Shown here: piece by piece, positions 46,910-57,143 of the stretch | Layout: every line of letters begins with the position of its first letter | Position numbering within the stretch: the stretch's first letter is position 1 | Origin: Populus alba | Taxonomy: Eukaryota; Streptophyta; Magnoliopsida; Malpighiales; Salicaceae | Length of the DNA: 64,000 nt | Reading direction: 5' to 3' | Assembly (NCBI RefSeq): GCF_005239225.2 | Contig: NC_133296.1 | Coordinates: 14,446,001 to 14,510,000, forward strand | Notes under the pieces: model-generated | What the model was told of the DNA's origin: nothing | Seen by the model: the letters and a program-made list of their open reading frames with translations, nothing else | Database searches by the model: none | Translations under genes and position numbers: made by a program

Positions 46910-48377
46910 GCGCATACATTCAATTGGAAACTCAAGAGTTATTACAAAGTTCAAATTATTACTCCAATCGCTCGCCAGACACAATCCAAGATATGATCGA
47001 TCTCAAAATCCTGAACTCCTCTTGAGATCAGAGAGTTTATTAGGCAGCCGCCAGCTACCGTAGAAAAACAAGAAGAAAAGGCCGTAGTAGAAAGGGTGCA
47101 AGTGCACTTTTAGAAGAACTTGGATGACAAATAGCAGAATAATCGAAGGAACAACAACGACCACCCCTGTAATGAAGATTGTTAAAAACGAACGATGGGA
47201 TCCTATTAATGCTATTCTCACAGACAAAAGGAATGCCCAGAACATCATGAAAATAGCCAAACAAACCAAACTGCAGATAATTGAAATCTGGGATTACTAA
47301 AGCTTGGCACAAGAAGGAATAGAGCTGCCACCAGAGAGAAAGATAAAGCCCCCACATCGAAAACTAAATAACTATACAGAAGTTTCTCATAAGTAGTGTT
47401 AAATTCATGACGACGATCACTCGAGTTATTGTTATCCCTTAATTGTGGCAATTGTATAACACCCGCAAAGGTTACACCAGCAACAAGCACTGCTACCACT
47501 AGAAGATTCCCTATCATGCTTCTTGTTTCCTCTTTTGGTAGTGACACGGGTAGTCCAGTAACAGGGAAAATCTCAAATAGGTATTTCTTAGGGCGGGCAT
47601 TGAAGAATAAGATTGATAATGTCATCACATGGCTAATTGTTTAATGAGTTCTTGGCACTTGCTCAATTGCATCCAAAAGCATTGACCTAATTCAAATGCC
47701 TTTCCCAGAACAAGTAATTTTCTGGAATGGTTTAGAATGTTTTAATATAATTTTCTTGAAGTTTAAAATATTAGGGATGGCAAGGGGGGAAAAAAGTAAG
47801 GAAGAAAAGCAATATTAATACCATGGGAAAATACCCAACCACTATTTTGTCCTTTGGTGATGGCTCTTTTTTTATCGATCTTATTTGTATCAACTTCTTT
47901 TCCCTGTCAAAAAAAAAAAAAAAACATATTATATGTTAATATGCAGTGCTCTCTCTGTGGGCTATGGATATATATTGAAGATATTTGATTTCCTGCTGCG
48001 AAATACTTTTAATCTTTTTATTTTTATTATATAATAATAAAATTAATTTTTATAAATAATTTAAATTCCATAGGATAAAAAAATAATTTAAATTGATTTG
48101 AAATAAAAATAAAAAAGGTATCTATATTTTTTTAAAACAAAAACCATTTTCCTTATTACTACGTTCCATTTTTTTTTACTAATGTTTTTATAAAATTGTT
48201 TTGTTTTTTTTTTTAACAACCTATCATAATCTATAAATAAGTTTTAATTAAAAAATAAAATAATAATGGATTGATTATTTTCTTGAAAAAAAAAATTGAG
48301 CAATGTTTTTATTGCATAAAAACTAAAAGCAATTAAAATAAATATGGACAAAAAATTTCATGATTTTATTGCAATAA

Positions 48378-48412
<35 letters not shown>

Positions 48413-48562
48413 ATAAAAAAAGAGCTTTTTTTTTTATTAATCCATCCTCTCTTTTTTTGGGGGTAGTATTTTATAAAAAATATTGTTTCTTAAATAAAAA
48501 ACTTATCATAATCTTAACGTAAATACCTTGATCTCATGTGCAGAGGTACTGTTCTTTGAATC
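46910..48562 (-). pseudogene. Ankyrin-PGG pseudogene (exons 3-6), split by the Ogre-like element
   Basis: The last exon reads MMTLSILFFNARPKKY...NLLVVAVLVAGVTFAGVIQLPQ on the minus strand from about 47628. A shift of frame near 47270 separates this from VCLAIFMMFWAFLLSVRIALIGSH...GSWRLPNKLSDLK, which ends near 47003. The acceptor before MTTL, CAG in the complete gene, is disrupted here (CCATGTG before ATGACATT). An exon 4/5-like block (GKEVDTNKIDKKRAITK) lies at 47905-47821. Exon 3 (DSKNSTSAHEIK) at 48562-48527 is cut by the LTR at 48563, so the rest of exon 3 and exons 1-2 should lie beyond the window. No full product is possible. Confidence 0.85.
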
Positions 48563-48748
48563 TGTTATAACCCAATTTTTGATCATTTTATTCTAATTAT
48601 TATTATTATTTTATTTACTGAAAATGATAAAAAAAATGATGATGAAAAATAATAATGATGAAAAAATAAGTAAAATGAAATAAATGAAGGATGAATTAAA
48701 ATTTGGGTTAATGGCAAAATGATTGAAAGTTTTGGAATTAATTTAATT

Positions 48749-48961
48749 AAGCTTGGAATTAATTTAATTAATCCAATTAAGGGTTTAATTGGAGAATTGA
48801 TAAGTTTTGAGATTTAATTAAGCTTGAAATTAATTTAATTCATCCAATCAAGGATTTAATTGGAGAATTGATAAGTTTTGAGACTTAATTAAGCTTGGAA
48901 TTAATTTAATTAATCCAATTAGGGGCTTAATTGGAGAATTGGTAAGTTTTAGACTTAATTG
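48749..48961. repeat. 71-base tandem repeat in the LTR, three copies
   Basis: Units start at 48749, 48820 and 48891 with AAGCTTGRAATTAATTTAATT and end with TTTTGAGAYTTAATT. The AT-rich unit (TTAATTAA-type) lies upstream of the TATA box in U3. Confidence 0.9.
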
Positions 48962-49348
48962 GACCTTGGATTTAATTAAATTAATGAAATCAGGGACTTA
49001 ATTGAAGAAATATTAAACGTTTGGGGTCCAAATTGTGAAATTAAATTCCAAGGATTATATTGAAAAAGGCGCGCGAATGCAGGGGGCTAATCACATTTTC
49101 ACCAGGGATTTAATTACAAATTTTAAAAGTTACACGGACCAAACTCCTAGCCTCCAGAAACAGGAAACGACGTCGTTTGGAAATGACTGTTCACCGTCTC
49201 CATTAATCTGCAACGGCTCTGCCATTAAAGGCAGAGACGTTTCGTCCGTTGGCAGCCGACACAGACGTTTTCTTCAATTGAAGGCGTCGGTTACGGAGCA
49301 TTTAGGGGAGAGGCCGGCCGTTACCACCACTGAGGCTGCCGCTGGCTC

Positions 49349-49354
49349 TATAAA
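49349..49354 (+). promoter_or_regulatory. LTR TATA box
   Basis: TATAAA within GGCTCTATAAAGCTGAG, preceded by a GC-richer stretch and followed by a purine-rich leader. This is the best candidate for the element's core promoter. Confidence 0.65.
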
Positions 49355-49762
49355 GCTGAGCAAAGGCGACCTCACGAGGGGCTGGTTGGAGAAAAAGAAA
49401 AGGAGAGGGCAGAACCAAATTGGAGACCCAGAACAGAGAACAAAAAACCCACAAAACAAAGACAAACAGCAGTACCCAAAGCGAAAAACAGAGATCAGTA
49501 CAAGCAAAAAACCCAGAAATCCCACGTTAGTATCATCATCCTCTCAATCATCTCTCTCGCCTGCAAATCAGAAAAAAGAAGGAACCCAAGCAGCGAGTTG
49601 TCAGCTTCACCATCGCTGAAACAAAAGGAAAACAGAAAGGGAAGAGCCTACAACAGACGAGAGCAGAGTCACTGTGTTGACCAGTCTCCTTGCAATCTCC
49701 AGAAACAGGTAAGCCGTTCTCATCTTTCTCTTCATTTTCTGTTTAAATTCTGCAAATGCAAG

Positions 49763-49962
49763 AACTGTGCGAAGGTAATTTAATTACCTTCGCACAGTTG
49801 CTGCACACGTGAATTTGCTTCACGCGTGCAGCTTAATTAACATTTGCCGGGCCACTAGCTTGGGCCAGTGGCCGGGCTGGCTGGGCCTAGCCCAGCCTAT
49901 ATAGGCTGAGCTAGGCCCAGCCCTAAAGAAATTATGCTGGGCTGGGTCCGGCCCAGCCCAGC
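49763..49962. repeat. Cluster of four palindromes in the LTR
   Basis: Hairpin 1, 49763-49799: 18-base perfect arms (AACTGTGCGAAGGTAATT), 1-base loop. Hairpin 2, 49800-49832: 14-base arms with one mismatch, containing a CACGTG G-box. Hairpin 3, 49881-49920: a 40-base palindrome with one mismatched pair, centred on CCTATATAGG. Hairpin 4, 49936-49962: 11-base arms (GCTGGGCTGGG), 5-base loop. The arms of different hairpins are unrelated to each other. Confidence 0.92.
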
Positions 49963-50055
49963 CCAAAAAAAAATATATAGACAATAAAAAATAAAAAAAT
50001 AAAAAGTGTAAGACAAAAATTTTGCATGTTTTTTTTTTAGGGCCACGAATAATCA

Positions 50056-50463
50056 CCAACGCCAGAGTTGGATTTATTCGCGGTCGAATTTTTAATTGAA
50101 ATTATTTGTTGTGGAATATTTACCAACGCCAGAGTTGGATTTATTCGCGGTCGAATTTTTAATTGAAATTATTTGTTGTGGAATATTTACTAACGCCAGA
50201 GTTGGATTTATTCGCGGTCGAATTTTTAATTGAAATTATTTGTTGTGGAATATTTACCAACGCCAGAGTTGGATTTATTCGCGGTCGAATTTAAAATTAG
50301 AATTATTTGTGGTGGAATATTTACCAACGCCAGAGTTGGATTTATTCGTGGTCGATTTTTTTTTTAAATTAGAATTATTTATGGTGGAATATTTACCGAC
50401 GCCAAAGTTGGATTTATTCATGCATTGATTTAAATTTATTTCTTAGGTTTATTCATTGAAGTT
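50056..50463. repeat. 67-base tandem repeat in the LTR, six copies
   Basis: Units start at 50056, 50123, 50190, 50257, 50324 and 50397 with CCAACGCCAGAGTTGGATTT. The last interval is 73 bases because of a T-run expansion. Each unit contains the small inverted repeat CCAACGCCAGAGTTGG (CCAAC/GTTGG). Confidence 0.95.
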
Positions 50464-50767
50464 AGAGTCAATAATATCATATGTTCTTACACACAAATCA
50501 AAATAAATTTTAGCAAGTTAAGATTAAAACAGCAATGCAGCTTACCTCAGGTAAGGTGCACTAGGGGTGCTAATACCTTCCTTAGCCTCAACCAGTCCCG
50601 TACCATAGGATCTCTGTTGACCAGTTAGGGTTCCTAGTGACCATAATACTAGGTGGCGACTCCTTAAACGAGATTTTTTCCCAAAAGAACCGGATGCCAG
50701 AAATCTGTTCTTTTTAATAATTTAGAGAATTATTTTTAGGGCCGCCGCGATGTCGGGTGCGACAGAA

Positions 50768-50786
50768 TGGCGACTCCGCTGGGGAC
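50768..50786 (+). other. Primer binding site (tRNA-Arg type)
   Basis: TGGCGACTCCGCTGGGGAC begins three bases after the LTR. TGGCGACT complements a tRNA 3' end of AGTCG-CCA; this primer site type is described for Ogre elements as tRNA-Arg. It is distinct from the iMet sites of the two smaller LTR elements in this window. Confidence 0.75.
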
Positions 50787-51432
50787 TTTAGGACTAAGCT
50801 TTGTTTTTTTTTGTTTCTTTTATTGCTAAAATTTTTTATTTTTTATTTTTTCGTTTTTTTTTGTTGGTGCTTATCAAGTTATCTATTTATTTATTTATTT
50901 ATTTATTGTTTATTATGTATTTTTGTGTATTATTTTATTTTTTGTTTTTTATTTTTGTTTTGTTTATTTTATTTTATTTTATTATTTTATTTTATTTTAT
51001 TTTATTATTATTATTTTTTTTACTGTTTTAGCACGCGTAATTATTCATATTTATCATGCATATATATGAATATCATTCAAGCTCATATTTTTTTATATAT
51101 ACGTGTGGTACCAACTTTAAGATAAGTGGAGAAGTAACGGCACCCCAATGGCTTTAGCCTGGGTAAGGCTCGTGAAACTATCCAACTCTCGCATGATTTG
51201 TTTGCTCGACAGTGGTTGATATGCCAAACTGATTTTACTCAGGGCCTCTATCTTCACGCTGCTTGTAAATCTCATATCAACCTTTCGAGGACGATCACTG
51301 AGCATGCGAAAGACCTTTGAGACTAGATAGCAAAACTACCCAAATGTATTTAATGACTAGAACCTATTCTTTAGGTTGGTCCCTATATAATTTCATTGAG
51401 ATGAGCATAACATTTAAGCATTTTCATTACAG
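50787..51432. other. Leader with pyrimidine-rich TTTAT tract
   Basis: Positions about 50800-51030 are almost pure T/A in TTTAT and TTTTAT units. The translation is a string of Phe, Leu and Ile and is not a gene. It is followed by about 400 bases of non-coding leader before ORF1. Confidence 0.7.
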
Positions 51433-51449
51433 GACTTTCGGGTGACATA

Positions 51450-53450
51450 ATGACCGTTATTCGTGAGGTAACCACTGTTGAGTATGGACTTGAATCTGAA
51501 TCTTTGCAAATGACCGAGGGAGACTGCCCTAGACCAAATGCCAGTGGGACACCGCTACTTAAAGATGTCAGGTGCATAATAAATGACACTAGCAGATTGT
51601 TTTCACTCATGAAGTATCAGATAGATGAAGCAGAATTTGCTATGAAGTATGGGAGGATTTTGCACCTTTTGAAAGTGCCAGTTTTACCATCAGCTATAAA
51701 AGCCATGATACATTTTTGGGATCCTGATTACCGACGCTTCACTTTCCGAAATGTTGACATGACACCTACCATCGAAGAGTATAGTGTGTTGACTGAATTC
51801 CCCGAAGATGCCTACAAAGTGTACTTCCGCCAGAGAATCGACGACACCATGGATGAGCTTGCCAAATTGCTAGGGATCCCTCAACTAATACCGTATAGAG
51901 AAAAAGATAACTCTGGGGGTCTTAGATGGAAACGGCTAGAGGAGTTGCTGGTTGCTAAAAAAGCTAATCCGGATGCTAAATTAGAGAAACATAGAATATT
52001 GGCTTTGGGAATATTTGGTTTGGTTCTATGTCCCTCTACTACGGGAATTATCAGTTTGGAAGCTGCCAATTTGTTTGTGGAATATGAAAAGACAAAGATC
52101 AACCCGTGTGCCGCGATTTTGGCGGAAACCTTCCTATCTCTTAGTCATTGCAAGAAAACGGGTAAAGGTTCCATGAGGTGTTGTGTCTCTTTACTATTCA
52201 TCTGGTTGTTAAGTCATATAGAAACGGAGACACCAATATTCAATAATTTCTGGTGGTTTGACCGAAAGCCACTCGAGTTGTTCGTATCAAAAGAATGGGA
52301 GAGCTTTTCGGAAGATGATTGGAGGGTAAAATTGCAAAGGCTTCCATTAAGCATTTTTAATTGGAAAGCTCCTTGGATGAGGAATATGACAAGCTTGATG
52401 AGTTGTGGAGAAAAGCCTTGGGTACCATTAATTGGAGTAACGGGATACATCAGTTATGCACCTGCTTTAGTTGTAAGGCAGCTTGGGGGCATACAAAGTG
52501 TTCCAAGGACAATTGACATAGCTCAATTTACCGGGGTCTATAAAGGGGCCGCCATGGAAATGTTAGAAAGCATTAAACAGGATTGGAACTTTTTGTTGTT
52601 GATAAAGAAGGAAAATGGATCAAGAAATCCCACAGTTAGTGAAAAGTATCCCGAATGGCGTGACAGAAGAGTCTCCGACATGGTAGAAATTTCAGAATCC
52701 GTGGGCACCCGAAGGAAAAGGGTGAGTTGCGAAGAAGAACTAAGAGAGCAAGTAAAACGATTGCAAGCCGAGCTTAAAACAAAGGAAGATTTGAGACTAT
52801 CATTAGAGCATCAGTTGGCCAAAGAAAAAGCTATGAGGAAATTGGCCGAGGAAGAAAGGGACTCATTGGGCCGAGATCGGATGAAAGCAATGAACGACTT
52901 AGAATCCATAAAAGTCATAAATGAGGAGAAGACGCTTCAGGTGGAGAAGGCCCAGTATTGGGAGGAATTGGCCGTAAAAAATCAAGCTGTGTCAAGCAAG
53001 CGTTTAACAGATCTGAAAGAACTCAAGAGCCAGTTAAAAGATGTTGAATTGGAATTGGCAAAATCCAAAAAGATAGTCAAAGCCACGCAGAATTTGAGGA
53101 CTGAACTCAATAGTAGTAAAAATGAAGCAAAGGCATTGAAGACTAAATTAGCAAAGGGAGAAGCAAAGATCGAACAATTGTTAGAAAGTCAGAAAATGTT
53201 GGAGAGTCATGTTCAAATACTAGATACTGCTAATAATTCTCTATCCAGAAACAACTTGATCCATACTGAAAGAATAAGGGAGTTTCAAGAGCAAATTGAT
53301 CGAGCTGCGGTCGAGGCTCATTGGCTAAGAGTTGAGGCTCGTCAAGTTGGAGGGGACATCGCGAAGTATCGAGGGAGCATGAACAACACCGATATGTTTC
53401 TAAAAGCTATATCTAATAAAGGCAGTGCCTTTCCCCCTGTAATAGATTAA
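51450..53450 (+). CDS. Ogre-type ORF1, function unknown, 666 residues
   Basis: The frame is intact from MTVIREVTTVEYGLE to the stop. Residues about 40-400 form a globular region with FWDPDYRRFTFRNVDMTPTIEEYSVL and LALGIFGLVLCPS, similar to the plant mobile domain (DUF7745-like) proteins of plant transposons. Residues about 425-625 are a long coiled coil (EEELREQVKRLQAELKTKED...). It has no nucleic-acid polymerase motif. ORF1 upstream of gag is a mark of Ogre elements, and its role is not known. The start codon lies 17 bases after a good splice acceptor. Unlike gag and pol of this copy, ORF1 has no stop or frameshift. Confidence 0.85.
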   Translation: MTVIREVTTVEYGLESESLQMTEGDCPRPNASGTPLLKDVRCIINDTSRLFSLMKYQIDEAEFAMKYGRILHLLKVPVLPSAIKAMIHFWDPDYRRFTFRNVDMTPTIEEYSVLTEFPEDAYKVYFRQRIDDTMDELAKLLGIPQLIPYREKDNSGGLRWKRLEELLVAKKANPDAKLEKHRILALGIFGLVLCPSTTGIISLEAANLFVEYEKTKINPCAAILAETFLSLSHCKKTGKGSMRCCVSLLFIWLLSHIETETPIFNNFWWFDRKPLELFVSKEWESFSEDDWRVKLQRLPLSIFNWKAPWMRNMTSLMSCGEKPWVPLIGVTGYISYAPALVVRQLGGIQSVPRTIDIAQFTGVYKGAAMEMLESIKQDWNFLLLIKKENGSRNPTVSEKYPEWRDRRVSDMVEISESVGTRRKRVSCEEELREQVKRLQAELKTKEDLRLSLEHQLAKEKAMRKLAEEERDSLGRDRMKAMNDLESIKVINEEKTLQVEKAQYWEELAVKNQAVSSKRLTDLKELKSQLKDVELELAKSKKIVKATQNLRTELNSSKNEAKALKTKLAKGEAKIEQLLESQKMLESHVQILDTANNSLSRNNLIHTERIREFQEQIDRAAVEAHWLRVEARQVGGDIAKYRGSMNNTDMFLKAISNKGSAFPPVID

Positions 53451-53796
53451 GATGAATCATTTGTTGTAATGAAAGTTTTATGGGTTAAATAAAAAAAAGG
53501 CGAAGACCTTTATTTACTTTTATTCAAATGAGTGTACAAGGCTGAAAGCTCAAATGGTAAAAGGTTAAACAGATCTCCTCTCGGCATTGCAATAAGTATC
53601 GGATGTAGATCTAACCAAACATCCGAAGAATAACGGTTGTTATGTCACCCTCTCATGAAATGATCCTTGTCCAAAATGTTGCATTCATATTCATGCATTT
53701 TTGAACATACACTTATGAATTTTCATAATGCTGCATAACAGGTGAAATATAGGTCCCCCATTAAAACACACTCATAACACACGGTTGCGAAAAAAA
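53451..53796. other. ORF1-gag spacer
   Basis: Non-coding spacer of about 350 bases. GCTGCATAACAG at about 53731-53742 is a plausible splice acceptor for a gag message. Nothing else is seen. Confidence 0.4.
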
Positions 53797-55083
53797 ATGG
53801 AAAATGAAGAAAGAACTCAATTAGATGCCCAACATCAAAAGGAGTTGAACAGTCTGAAGGAAGATGTCGCTAGGCTTACTAGCATACTCGAACAAACTCT
53901 GAGATCTAAGTCGGGAGAAGGGACATCCTCTCAACCAGCATTTAGCACTCAGGTACCACCGACGCCTCCGGTGTTCTTCAACCTACCAAACATGGGAGCG
54001 GGTGGATCTTCGTCTGAGCCTCAATATGTTACGCATTTCCCAGCTCAGCCTATATACCCGATGAGGATTCCTCATGCTGAGGAGTTAACCTTGGAAGGGT
54101 CTCACAAGGAAAAAATGATAGGAGCTGAAGGTTTAGAGAAGTGGGCTGCCCTAGAAGAGAGGATAAGGGCAGTTGAAGGAAATCACTTGTATGACCCGGT
54201 GAAAGCTGCCGAGATGTGTTTGGTACCTAACATAGTCATTCCTAAGAAGTTTAGGGTGCCGGAATTTATCAAATACACTGGAACTCAATGTCCAATAACC
54301 CACCTTAAGTCATATTGCAATAAGATGGCCGAGGTGGTGAAAGATGAGAAATTGTTGATCCATTTCTTTCAAGATAGTTTGAGTGATGTCGCGCTCACTT
54401 GGTACATGCGTTTGGACAATACCAAGATAAGGGGATGGAAAGATCTAGTCGATGCTTTTATTAAGCAATATAAGTTCAACGTAGACATAGCCCCTGATAG
54501 ATCAAGCTTACATTCATTGGAGAAGGGTTATAAGGAATCTGTAAGGGAATATGCACAAAGGTGGCGTGAAACGGCAGCACAAGTTAATCCGCCATTGTTG
54601 GAGAAGGAAATGATCGGTTTATTTTCCAACACCTTCAAAGCTCCATACTTTGAATACTTGGTTGGAAGTTCTGCGCAAAGCTTCTCTGATTTGGTTGTTA
54701 TAGCGAACGAATTGAACAAGCCATTCGAACGGGTAGGATCACAGACCCTAGTGAAAAAAGGGGTTTTGTGGGACGCAAGAAAGAGGCTGACATCCACAAT
54801 GTCGAAGGTGAAGGTAAGGGAAGAAAGCATAATTTCAGGCCACCCATGACCATTCCCCCCACATCTAATATAAATTTCACCTCACCTCATCTAAAAAACC
54901 AAACAAATACCCAAAATATCCCATACCGCCAAAAACAACACATTTTACCCACGCAGAAGCTTCCCCACAAACCAAGAAGAACTGCCCCCACTTCCCATGC
55001 CTCTTAGTGAGATGTATCAAAGATTGCTCAGTATTGGCCAAGTAACACCTATTCATTTGACACCTTTGCAACCACCTTTTCCT
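53797..55083 (+). pseudogene. gag of the Ogre-like element, broken
   Basis: The first in-frame ATG is 53797 (MENEERTQLDAQHQ). After a proline-rich segment the capsid-like Retrotrans_gag domain is clear: VPEFIKYTGTQCPITHLKSYC, WYMRLDNTKIRGWKDLVDAF, KGYKESVREYAQRWRETAAQV. Near 54703 the frame is lost by one base; the following RIEQAIRTGRITDPS is read in the next frame. A second change near 54970 moves to the protease frame, and TAA at 55084-55086 interrupts that. Downstream, CEYHAGIAGHNIDSC is the degenerate zinc-knuckle-like motif CxYHxGxxGHxxxxC typical of this clade. Confidence 0.85.
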
Positions 55084-55086
55084 TAA

Positions 55087-57143
55087 TGGTACCAACCAGA
55101 CCAGAAATGCGAGTACCATGCTGGTATCGCCGGCCATAATATTGACAGTTGTTTAGCTTTCAAAAGGAGAATCCTCCAACTCATCAAAGCAGGTTGGATT
55201 TCCTTTGATGATTTTCCGAACGTAAAATCCAACCCGCTACCGCACCATGCTTCTGGAAGTGGAGGGGTAAATGCTTTGGAAGAGGAAGAGAGGGTTGCTA
55301 ATGTCTTAAAGTTGTCAATGGAGGGGTTGTACAAAATATTGAAGCAAGCTGGGTACCTCCAAACACCCCTCAAAAAGCAAGCCATAGGCCATAAGGGTGA
55401 ATATTGTGAGTACCACCAGCATATGGGACACCATATAAACTCTTGTAAAGAGTTTCGGGTGAAAGTAGAGGATATGATGACATTGGGAGTGTTGAGGATA
55501 GGGTTGCCTGAAGAAAAGCTAGTAGGAACCATGACTGGTTTCGACAAGAAGGTTGAAGTTTGTAGATATCAACCAACAGAGAGAGGACCCCCAAGAATGA
55601 TCTTGGCTAGACCTACAAGCACAATTAGTGGAAATTATAATGCCATACCTCATAATTATGGTTACTCTTTCCACACCGCGAGACTAGCTCCTACTCTTCA
55701 TGCTGAAATTGGGGGGTTAACCCGAAGTGGAAGGTACTATACTCCTGAAGAGTTAGAAGACCAAAGAAGAGTAAAAGGAAAGAATGTGGTGGAGTTGGCC
55801 AAGATGGATGAGGTCAACAAACCAGTGAGTGACGAGGAGGCTAACGAGTTCTTAAAGCTAATGAAGCACAGCGAATACAACGTGGTGGACCAGTTGAAAA
55901 AGACCCCCGCCAGAATCTCTTTATTATCATTAGTTTTGAGTTCAGAGTTGCATAGAAACGCTCTTCAAAAAGTCCTTAACGAAGCATATGTTCCTCAAGA
56001 TATCACACAGGATTCTATAGAACATTTGGTGGGAAGGATTCAAGCCACTAACTATCTCTACTTCACAGATGATGAATTAGATCATGAAGGAACTGGTCAC
56101 AATAAGCCGTTATATATCACTGTGAAATGTAAGAATTGTATGATCGCTAAGGTGCTGATAGATAATGGTTCTGCTTTGAATGTGTTGCCAAGGCATGTGC
56201 TTGATAAAATGCCAGTTGATGTCTCTCATATGAAGCCAAGTACCATGACAGCTAGAGCATATGATGGTTCGCCAAGGCCGATTATGGGAAATATTGATGT
56301 TGAGCTCGTAATTGGCCCCCAACCATTCCAAGTAACTTTACAAGTGATGGATATTCATCCCATATACAGCATGTTGTTGGGAAGACCTTGGATCCACGCA
56401 GCACGAGCCGTTGCATCCTCATTACATCAACGGGTTAAGTTTATCATCAATGGAAACTTGGTGACAGTAAGGGCTGAAGAGGCTTTAGCTATGGTGAGAA
56501 ACGTGTTGATTCCTTATATAGAGGCTGAAGAGAATAAAGACGGAAACTTACATGCATTTGAGGTAGTAAATGCTGAATGGGTACCTGAGAATACGGTGCG
56601 AAGGAAACCAGAGGTTTCTGAAGCTGCAAGGATGGCTGCTAAATATTTTCTGAAGCATGGATTGCCATTCCAATATGACCCTATCACAGGAATGCCTGAG
56701 AGGATCAATGTAATAAAGAGGAAATGTGCAGATCAGAGGTTTGGTTTAGGTTTTAAACCTAGAAAGGAAGATTTCATGAGAGCGGCTGAGTTTAAAAGAG
56801 AAAGGAGGTTAGCTCGAATTGAGGGAAGGGAGCCTAATGAAGCTCGAATCCAGATCCCTCCAATTCACGTAACATTCCCCCGACCTGCGCAAGTGATCAA
56901 TGCTGGGGGTGAAATTGAGAGGATGAGTAAAGAATTTAGCAGTGCTACCATCCACTATCTGGAAGAAATCAACAAACAAGAGCCCCAAAGGGGTTTTGAA
57001 GACAAAGAGAGCCCGTATGAAGAACTACCCCAACTGACTGTGAGTGTTCTAGAGGATGGTCTACCTGAGTTTGTGAGAAGATTAACTGAAGGGGAAGAAT
57101 TGAACAATTGGGAAATTCAAGAAGTCCCAGTTATCTTTAAAAA
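55087..57143 (+). CDS. Protease-containing segment of the Ogre-like polyprotein
   Basis: This is in the same frame as, and just after, the TAA at 55084. It has two CxYHxxxGHxxxxC knuckles (CEYHAGIAGHNIDSC, CEYHQHMGHHINSC). The retropepsin active site is LIDNGSALNVLP, with DNG in place of DTG as is usual in Tat elements, and MLLGRPWIHAA is the downstream strand. The frame runs into a stop at 57145, but the last codons overlap a splice donor (AAA|GTAAAC at 57144) that joins in phase to the RT exon at 57368. Cleavage of the polyprotein is the inferred role. Confidence 0.85.

Larger units (their letters stand above)
48563..50764 (+). repeat. 5' LTR of the Ogre-like element
   Basis: 2202 bases, beginning TGTTATAACCC and ending GGGTGCGACA, three bases before the primer site. 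It contains a 71-base tandem repeat, a TATA box, a splice donor, a palindrome cluster and a 67-base tandem repeat. The boundaries rest on TG/CA ends, the primer site and interruption of the ankyrin exon, since the partner LTR is not in the window. The open frame at 49035-49619 lies across its transcribed leader and is not considered a gene. Confidence 0.85.
49709..51432 (+). other. Predicted leader intron of the Ogre-like element
   Basis: A strong donor AGAAACAG|GTAAGC at 49708/49709 in the LTR pairs with the acceptor TTTTCATTACAG at 51432, 17 bases before the ORF1 start codon. Removing these 1724 bases would bring ORF1 next to a short leader. It would also delete the palindromes, the 67-base repeats, the primer site and the T-rich tract. 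Several short upstream start codons would vanish. This is inference from splice-site quality and position. Confidence 0.5.

Noticed and set aside
49035..49619. 194-codon open frame upstream of the Ogre-like ORF1
   Set aside because: It lies wholly inside the 5' LTR across the TATA box and leader. It has no domain and its lysine/serine-rich translation follows base composition.
50056..50463. CRISPR-like regular repeat
   Set aside because: Units are contiguous 67-base tandem copies without unique spacers, in a plant LTR.
50757..51125. 122-codon Phe/Leu-rich ORF
   Set aside because: It is a direct translation of the TTTAT-rich tract following the primer site.
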